Part shown: positions 37,744-43,175 of the stretch, one piece after another
Layout of the letters: every line of letters begins with the position of its first letter
Position numbering within the stretch: the first letter of the stretch is position 1
DNA from: Clostridiales bacterium UBA7568
GTDB lineage: Bacteria; Bacillota; Clostridia; Oscillospirales; CAG-272
Length of the DNA: 43,175 bases
Direction of reading: 5' to 3'
Assembly (NCBI GenBank): GCA_002479075.1
Contig: DLLG01000006.1
Span: forward strand, 230-43,404
The notes under the pieces: model-generated
What the model saw: only the letters and a program-made list of their open reading frames with translations
What the model was told of the DNA's origin: nothing
The model's database searches: none
Position numbers and translations under genes: made by a program

Positions 37744-39006
37744 ATGAAAACAAAGGCTGTAAGGCTTTACGGAGTAAACGATCTCCGGCTTGAGGAATTC
37801 GAGCTTCCGGAAATAAAAGAAGACGAGATACTTGCGCATATCATATCGGACAGCGTCTGTATGTCAACTCATAAAGCGGCAGAGCAAGGCACGGCGCACA
37901 AGAGAGTTCCCGCAGACATTGCGGAAAGCCCCGTCATAGTCGGGCACGAGTTCTGCGGAGAGATCGTAAAGGTCGGGGCGAAATGGCAGGAGAAATATAA
38001 AGAGGGCGATAAATTCGTCATTCAGCCTGCGCTCAATTACAAGGGCAGCCTCGCCGCTCCCGGTTATTCATATAAATATATCGGCGGTGACGCAACGTAT
38101 ATCGTCATCCCGCACGAGGTTATGGAGCTGGATTGCCTTTTGCCATATTCCGGCGACGCCTTTTTCTATGGTTCCCTTTCCGAGCCTGTTTCGTGCATTG
38201 TCGGCGGATTTCACGCAAACTACCATACAAAAGCGGGCAGCTACGTTCACGAAATGGGTATAAAAGAGGGCGGCAAGGCGGCGATTCTCGCAGGCGTCGG
38301 ACCTATGGGTCTCGGCGCGATAGATTATGCTGTCCATTGCGACAGAAAACCCTCGCTCCTCGTTGTAACAGACATAGACAGCGCGCGTCTTGAGCGTGCG
38401 GCAAAGCTGCTGACGGTTGAAGATGCGGCGAAAAACGGCGTCCGCCTCGTATATCTCAACACAGCGGAATGTGAGGACCCCGTAAAGGCGCTCCGCGAGC
38501 TTTCCGGCGGCGACGGCTACGACGATGTTTTCGTTTTCGCTCCCGTAAAGCCCGTTGTCGAGCAGGGAGACGCCATCCTCGGCAGAGACGGATGTCTGAA
38601 CTTCTTTGCAGGCCCGACAAACGCCGCTTTCTCCGCGAGCTTCAATTTTTATAACGTACACTATGCGTCAACGCACATCGTCGGCACTTCGGGCGGCAAC
38701 GTTGACGATATGAAGGAATCGATCGCTATGATGAGCGACGGAAGAATGAACCCCGCCGTTATGATAACGCACGTCGGCGGACTTGACAGCGTCATAGACA
38801 CAACCCTCAATCTCCATAAAATCCCCGGAGGAAAGAAACTCGTTTATACGAACATAAAAATGCCGATGACGGCAATTGCGGACTTTGCCGTGCTCGGCAA
38901 AACAGATGAAAAATTCGCCGCGCTTGCGGAAATAGTCGCCCGTCATAACGGACTCTGGTGCGCCGAGGCGGAAAAATATCTGCTCTCGCATTCCGAAAAA
39001 ATTTAA
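37744..39006 (+). CDS. Zinc alcohol dehydrogenase, L-sorbose-1-phosphate reductase-like
   Basis: 420-residue medium-chain dehydrogenase. Seen: SVCMSTHKAAEQG and GHEFCGEIVKVG in the catalytic zinc domain, SEPVSCIVGG, the Rossmann entry GVGPMGLGAIDYA with a downstream VVTDID acidic residue (NAD preference is likely), and a C-terminal SGGNVDDMKESIAMMSDG. The length and order fit the SorE-type L-sorbose-1-phosphate reductase group rather than classic threonine/sorbitol dehydrogenases. GAAAGAGGA precedes the ATG. The aldolase/SDR fusion follows 12 bases downstream, so a ketose/sugar-alcohol pathway is likely. Substrate uncertain. Confidence 0.82.
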   Translation: MKTKAVRLYGVNDLRLEEFELPEIKEDEILAHIISDSVCMSTHKAAEQGTAHKRVPADIAESPVIVGHEFCGEIVKVGAKWQEKYKEGDKFVIQPALNYKGSLAAPGYSYKYIGGDATYIVIPHEVMELDCLLPYSGDAFFYGSLSEPVSCIVGGFHANYHTKAGSYVHEMGIKEGGKAAILAGVGPMGLGAIDYAVHCDRKPSLLVVTDIDSARLERAAKLLTVEDAAKNGVRLVYLNTAECEDPVKALRELSGGDGYDDVFVFAPVKPVVEQGDAILGRDGCLNFFAGPTNAAFSASFNFYNVHYASTHIVGTSGGNVDDMKESIAMMSDGRMNPAVMITHVGGLDSVIDTTLNLHKIPGGKKLVYTNIKMPMTAIADFAVLGKTDEKFAALAEIVARHNGLWCAEAEKYLLSHSEKI

Positions 39007-39018
39007 GGAGGAACACAT

Positions 39019-40992
39019 ATGAGCTTTGAAAAAGATATAAATGCGCTCGTCGCAATGTCAAATAAATACGGTGCGGACGCGGAATTCGTCCTTGTGGGCG
39101 GCGGAAACACCTCATATAAAACTGCGGACACGCTTTTTGTCAAAGGCTCCGGCACCTCTCTTGCGACAATAACCGAGGAGGGATTTGTAAAAATAGACCG
39201 CGCTGAGCTTGAAAAGATATGGGGCGCGAAATTCTCGGAGGTCGAAGCGGAGCGAGAGGCGCAGGTTCTCTCAATGATGATGAATTCCCGCAAGAAAGGC
39301 GAGGAGGGCAAGAGACCGAGCGTCGAAACCCTTCTGCACGACCTTCTCCCGCAGAAATTCGTTCTCCACGTTCACCCCGCTCTCGTAAACGGAATCACGT
39401 GCGCTGTGAACGGCGAAAAGATTGCGGCAGAGCTGTTTCCGGACGCTGTCTGGGTACCTTCGACAAAGCCCGGATATATCCTCGCTGCCCTTTGCCGCGA
39501 AAAGCTGGGCGAATATGAAAAGTCGCAGGGCAGAATACCGCAGGTGATTTTCCTTGAAAACCACGGTATCTTCATCTCCGCAGACACAACGGAGGAAATC
39601 GACTCGCTGGCAAAAGAAGTGTTTGAAAAAATAAAGAGAAAAGTTGTAATTTTCCCTTGCAGAGAAAAGGTCGCCTGCGACGAAGCCCTTGCCGAGACGC
39701 TCGCCCCCGAAATACGTATGCTTTATTCGGCAGAGGGAAAATCTGTTGTAAAATACACGGCATATCACGATATAATCGCTTTCGCGCGTGACCGAAAGGC
39801 GTTTTCTCCGCTTGCTGGCAGCTTCTCTCCGGATCACATTGTTTATTGCAAGGCGCACCCGCTTTATGTTGAAAACAAGGGCGATGAAACTCCCGCGGAG
39901 CTTGAAAAAGCCTTCCGCGATTATACTGAGAAAAACGGCTTTATGCCGAAGATAATCTTTGTTCAGGACGTCGGTATGTTTGCCTGCGGCGGCACGAAAA
40001 AGGAAGCGGAAACGGCAAGCGTCGTTTTTGAGGACGCTGTCAAAATCGCAACTTACGCGATGTCCTTCGGCGGGGCGAAGCATATGAGCGAGGAGCTGAC
40101 CGCGTTTATCTCAAACTGGGAGGTCGAAAGCTATCGCGCAAAGGTTGCCCTTTCGGGAGCGACGGAAAAACGTCTTGCGGGAAAAATATCGATAGTGACA
40201 GGCTCGGCGCAGGGCTTCGGCGCGGGAATCGCAGAGGCGATGATCCGCGAGGGAGCATACGTCGCCATTGCCGATATGAACGTCGAGGGCGCGGAAAATA
40301 TGGCAAAGTCCCTCTGCGAAAAATACAGCAGGGGTGTCGCCTTCCCCGTTTACGTCAACGTTACGGACGAAAATTCCGTGCGCGAGATGATAAAAAAGAC
40401 CGTTTTTGAATACGGCGGGCTTGACGTATTCGTAAACAATGCAGGCATTGTCCGCGCGGGCTCGCTTGAAGAAATGACAAAGCAGAACTTCGAGCTTGTA
40501 ACCTCCATTGACTATACGGCGTTCTTCGTCTGCACAAAATATGCCGTCGTGCCGATGAAGCTTCAGAGAAAATACTCACCGGACTATATGGCGGACGTAA
40601 TCGGCATAAATTCAAAATCCGGACTTGAAGGCAGCAACAAAAACTTTGCCTATGCGGGCGCAAAATTCGGCGGCATAGGGCTGACACAGAGCTTTGCTCT
40701 TGAGCTTGCGCCTTACGGTATCAAATGCAACTCCATCTGCCCCGGAAACTATCTTGACGGGCCGCTCTGGTCAGACCCCGTTCGCGGGCTTTTCGTCCAG
40801 TATCTCAATGCGGGAAAGGTACCCGGCGCAACGACGGTCGCCGACGTCCGTCGTTATTATGAAAGCAAGGTTCCGCTCGGCAGGGGCTGTCTGCCGGAAG
40901 ATATTGCAAAAGCGCTGTTTTATATTGTCGAACAGAAATACGAAACAGGTCAGGCTGTCCCCGTAACGGGCGGACAGACAATGCTGAACTGA
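39019..40992 (+). CDS. Class II aldolase/short-chain dehydrogenase fusion
   Basis: 657 residues. The N-terminal class II aldolase/adducin-type domain (about 1-370) carries VLVGGGNTSYKT, LHVHPALVN (zinc His pair) and LENHGIFIS (third His). The C-terminal SDR domain (about 385-657) has the NAD motif IVTGSAQGFGAGIA, VNNAGIVRAG, a catalytic Ser near INSKSG and YAGAKFGG (Tyr-x-x-x-Lys). The fusion order matches rhamnulose-1-phosphate aldolase/lactaldehyde dehydrogenase-like bifunctional proteins and sorbitol-6-phosphate dehydrogenase relatives. It would split or form a phosphorylated ketose and handle the aldehyde or alcohol. AAGGAGGA precedes the ATG. Confidence 0.87.
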   Translation: MSFEKDINALVAMSNKYGADAEFVLVGGGNTSYKTADTLFVKGSGTSLATITEEGFVKIDRAELEKIWGAKFSEVEAEREAQVLSMMMNSRKKGEEGKRPSVETLLHDLLPQKFVLHVHPALVNGITCAVNGEKIAAELFPDAVWVPSTKPGYILAALCREKLGEYEKSQGRIPQVIFLENHGIFISADTTEEIDSLAKEVFEKIKRKVVIFPCREKVACDEALAETLAPEIRMLYSAEGKSVVKYTAYHDIIAFARDRKAFSPLAGSFSPDHIVYCKAHPLYVENKGDETPAELEKAFRDYTEKNGFMPKIIFVQDVGMFACGGTKKEAETASVVFEDAVKIATYAMSFGGAKHMSEELTAFISNWEVESYRAKVALSGATEKRLAGKISIVTGSAQGFGAGIAEAMIREGAYVAIADMNVEGAENMAKSLCEKYSRGVAFPVYVNVTDENSVREMIKKTVFEYGGLDVFVNNAGIVRAGSLEEMTKQNFELVTSIDYTAFFVCTKYAVVPMKLQRKYSPDYMADVIGINSKSGLEGSNKNFAYAGAKFGGIGLTQSFALELAPYGIKCNSICPGNYLDGPLWSDPVRGLFVQYLNAGKVPGATTVADVRRYYESKVPLGRGCLPEDIAKALFYIVEQKYETGQAVPVTGGQTMLN

Positions 40993-41007
40993 GGGGAGGT
41001 GCGGCAA

Positions 41008-42294
41008 GTGAATACCGATAAACTGATATCCCTCCTTAACGCACCGAACAAATATACCCGTCTTGACGTGCTCGCGGAGCTGAAAATGCTGACAGACGGC
41101 GGTCTCCTCCCCGAGCCGAAAAAGACAACTCTTGTAAACAATCATATTCACACAACATATTCATTCTCCCCCTATTCGCCCACAAAGGCTGTCTATATGG
41201 CTTGGCAGAGCGGACTTGCGACGGCGGGAATAATGGATCACGATTCTCTCTCCGGCGCAGAGGAATTCCTCCGCGCGGCGGCGCTTGTCGGTATGCCGGC
41301 GACGGTCGGAATGGAATGTCGCGCATCGATGAAAAACACAGCCCTCTGCGGAAAGCGGATAAACAATCCGGATCAGAAATCTGTGGCATACGTCGCTTTG
41401 CACGGCATCCCGAACCAAAGCATAAATCTGCTCAACAACTTCTTTTCATATTACCGCTTCCGTCGCGGCGAACGCAACAGAAAAATGTGCGATAATATAA
41501 ACGGGCTCCTCGGAGATTACGGGCTTTCGCTGGATTATGATAATGACGTGCTGCCCCTTTCAATGGCGCACGAGGGCGGCTCCGTCACGGAGCGCCACAT
41601 TCTCTATGCCCTCGCGAAAAAGATAACAGCCCGCTTTGATGAGCCTGAGAAAGTAGTTGATTTTCTTGAAAAGGAAATGAAGCTTCCCCTCTCCAAAAAG
41701 GTTCGCGGACAGATACTTTCCGGCAGAGAGCACCCCGAATTTTATGAATATGACATCCTCGGCGCGCTGAAGAGCAATATGGTTGAAAAATTTTATATTG
41801 AAGCAGACGCAGAGTGTCCGGACATTTTCGAGCTTCAGAAGGTTTGTTCCGCCTGCGGCGCAGTCTTTGCATATGCCTATCTCGGCGACGTCGGCGATTC
41901 CGTCACGGGCGACAAAAAAGCCCAGAAATTCGAAGATGATTATCTTGAGCTCCTCTTTTATGAGCTTGACCATATCGGCTTTGACGCCGTTACCTATATG
42001 CCCAGCAGAAATTCGGAGGAGCAGCTCCGTCGCATAATGGAGCTTTGCGAAAAGCATCGCTTCTTCCAAATAAGCGGCGAGGATATAAATTCTCCCCGTC
42101 AGAGCTTCCTCTGCAACGCTATGGAAAACGAGATGTTCGCTCATCTTTCGGACGCCGCCTATGCGCTCATCGGTCACGAACGCCGCGCAACAAAGGGTAT
42201 TGAAAGAGCAATGTTCTCCGAAAAGGCAAAGGATATGTTCCCCGATATGCGCACAAGAATCGAGCATTATAAAAACGTCGTAAAGAAAAACTGA
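41008..42294 (+). CDS. PHP-domain metal-dependent phosphoesterase
   Basis: 428 residues from GTG 41008, preceded by GGGGAGG at eight bases; a GTG at 40999 lies in that site. The PHP motifs are NNHIHTTYSFSPYSP (metal His pair), AGIMDHDSLSGAEEF and, further on, MAHEGG. Relatives hydrolyse phosphate from small sugars or nucleotides. The middle third (about 170-300) is longer than in small PHP proteins and not recognised. Coupled position behind the aldolase/SDR gene suggests a pathway phosphatase for a sugar phosphate. Confidence 0.8.
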   Translation: MNTDKLISLLNAPNKYTRLDVLAELKMLTDGGLLPEPKKTTLVNNHIHTTYSFSPYSPTKAVYMAWQSGLATAGIMDHDSLSGAEEFLRAAALVGMPATVGMECRASMKNTALCGKRINNPDQKSVAYVALHGIPNQSINLLNNFFSYYRFRRGERNRKMCDNINGLLGDYGLSLDYDNDVLPLSMAHEGGSVTERHILYALAKKITARFDEPEKVVDFLEKEMKLPLSKKVRGQILSGREHPEFYEYDILGALKSNMVEKFYIEADAECPDIFELQKVCSACGAVFAYAYLGDVGDSVTGDKKAQKFEDDYLELLFYELDHIGFDAVTYMPSRNSEEQLRRIMELCEKHRFFQISGEDINSPRQSFLCNAMENEMFAHLSDAAYALIGHERRATKGIERAMFSEKAKDMFPDMRTRIEHYKNVVKKN

Positions 42295-42300
42295 AATTAA

Positions 42301-42335
42301 AAACGGGTCGCAATTGCGACCCGTTTTTTGTTTTT
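42301..42335 (+). terminator. Terminator of the carbohydrate operon
   Basis: The perfect AACGGGTCGCAA-TTGCGACCCGTT stem is followed by a T-run; it lies at the convergent end shared with the NYN gene. Confidence 0.9.
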
Positions 42336-43098
42336 AAGGCTGTGTCCATAGTCCGTCGCGACGGAGCAAATCCCAGTTGGGCTTGAGTATCTGAACTTTT
42401 TTCCCCTTCTCGTCAAGCATTGTTGACTTATAAACGTATCCGTCTCTTATCATCTGGTCGAGCGCGCTCTTTATCGAGCGTCTGTCAACCCTGTTCTGCT
42501 TTGAAACACGCTCCGTTATCTTTTCCGGAGAGCCGTTTTTAATAAATTCTCTGTGTACTGTCAGATAGTTGAAATTGTCAACTATAAATTTATAATACGT
42601 TTTATAGATTTCCGAGTCAGACGGCAGCTCCCGACACCAGGACGCGCTCGCTTTGAGCTGACTGCTCGTCGCTCCCGTAACACCGTATATACCGACTTTC
42701 CTGCGGCATTGATTTATAATAAACCGCACGACGGACGTAAAATGTCCGTCCCCTGTAAAAATAATGAATGTGTCGATATTCTTTTTTGTCATTGCGCGCT
42801 GATATATATAATCAAGCATAATGAAATCGGTGAAATCTTTTTTATAATGCTCGCTCTGATTTTTTGTATCGATTACAATATTCGTAACGTTGCGTATTTT
42901 TTCAAGCTCGCCGCGCAATCCCGGATTTGAAAAATCTGCAAATATCGCAATCTCTTCAACATCATAGCTTTCACGCAGCTCCTCTGCCCAAGCCTTGACA
43001 TCCGGCTTTACGGAATACATTCTTTCAAGCGATATATACCAATGCTCAAAATCCACAAAAGCGATTGCCTTCGGCAAAGTACGCTTTTTTCCAAACAT
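42334..43098 (-). CDS. NYN-domain (LabA-like PIN) putative ribonuclease
   Basis: 254 residues from ATG 43098, set by AAAGGAGGTG upstream; a longer frame to 43155 would begin inside the promoter. The N-terminal NYN/PIN-like nuclease (about 10-155) shows metal-binding Asp in IAFVDFEHW, DFTDFIMLD and FTGDGHFTSVV, matching the LabA/DUF88 group. The C-terminal part (about 165-254) looks like a winged helix (RVDRRSIKSALDQMIRDGYV), a possible nucleic-acid-binding unit. RNA processing or toxin-like nuclease activity is the inference. It has a clean sigma-A promoter. Confidence 0.85.
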   Translation of the reverse strand: MFGKKRTLPKAIAFVDFEHWYISLERMYSVKPDVKAWAEELRESYDVEEIAIFADFSNPGLRGELEKIRNVTNIVIDTKNQSEHYKKDFTDFIMLDYIYQRAMTKKNIDTFIIFTGDGHFTSVVRFIINQCRRKVGIYGVTGATSSQLKASASWCRELPSDSEIYKTYYKFIVDNFNYLTVHREFIKNGSPEKITERVSKQNRVDRRSIKSALDQMIRDGYVYKSTMLDEKGKKVQILKPNWDLLRRDGLWTQP

Positions 43099-43126
43099 CC
43101 TTCTTACACCTCCTTTCATATTCTGT

Positions 43127-43155
43127 ATTTTACACCAAATCCCCTCCGAAGTCAA
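43127..43155 (-). promoter_or_regulatory. Promoter of the NYN gene
   Basis: TTGACT (43150-43155), 17 bases, TAAAAT (43127-43132) on the minus strand. Confidence 0.8.
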
Positions 43156-43175
43156 CCGTACTTTTCTTTGAAAAG

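Overview
The window looks like a chromosomal segment from an anaerobic Gram-positive bacterium of the class Clostridia, probably an uncultured gut Oscillospirales- or Christensenellales-like lineage. The grounds are strong AGGAGG-type ribosome sites, sigma-A promoters, SpoVG, a SpoIIE-type phosphatase with partner-switching proteins, a Clostridia-style thioredoxin/FTR-like pair, and class I NHLM export proteins. I cannot assign genus or species. Base composition is moderate, with AT-richer patches at about 12.85-14.95 kb and 28.3-28.9 kb.

Layout. (1) 0-2.6 kb, minus: a polar amino-acid ABC importer (binding protein, permease, ATPase with an insert). (2) 2.75-6.6 kb: housekeeping genes murC, spoVG, dCMP deaminase, a thioredoxin coupled to a tiny ferredoxin-thioredoxin-reductase-like protein, and a MerR regulator. 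(3) 6.8-11.65 kb, plus: a four-gene cell-surface locus headed by a 973-residue InlB-repeat protein. Its C-terminal domain recurs as almost the whole of a small secreted protein two genes downstream, and its promoter has the 19-bp spacer and dyad typical of MerR-controlled promoters. (4) 11.67-14.55 kb, minus: an AraC regulator, then an AT-rich accessory patch (GNAT enzyme, GNAT fragment, DUF3267-type membrane metalloprotease).

(5) 14.9-28.4 kb, plus, is the most interesting region: a RiPP (ribosomally made, modified peptide) production and export locus. It starts with a TetR regulator, then a partner-switching module (STAS antagonist, membrane sensor PP2C phosphatase, RsbW-like kinase). Next comes an NHLM-type export complex (short HlyD-like protein, C39-peptidase ABC transporter, second ABC transporter), then a small acidic protein coupled to an ECF sigma factor. 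After that come seven small precursor-like proteins and a radical SAM/SPASM maturase, six of the precursors before it and one after. Four precursors have near-identical Nif11-type leaders ending in a Gly-Gly site, followed by divergent, mostly Cys-rich cores. One carries an Asn-rich repeat core without Cys, and two carry CxxC zinc-ribbon-like cores. A strong terminator closes the region at 28.38 kb. The inferred flow is: signal to phosphatase/kinase/antagonist and sigma factor, precursor expression, radical SAM modification, leader removal by the C39 domain, export.

(6) 28.5-37.7 kb: a DUF3574-like small protein, tRNA-Gln, a coupled nucleotide/nucleic-acid turnover operon (5'-3' exonuclease, two DHH phosphoesterases, SurE), a GNAT enzyme, a repeat-rich gap, ligA-obg, and a DUF3006-like protein. 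(7) 37.7-42.3 kb: a three-gene carbohydrate operon (sorbose-1-phosphate-reductase-like dehydrogenase, class II aldolase/SDR fusion, PHP hydrolase). (8) The window ends with a NYN-domain protein on the minus strand. Product names come from recognising protein families by eye; no database search was run.
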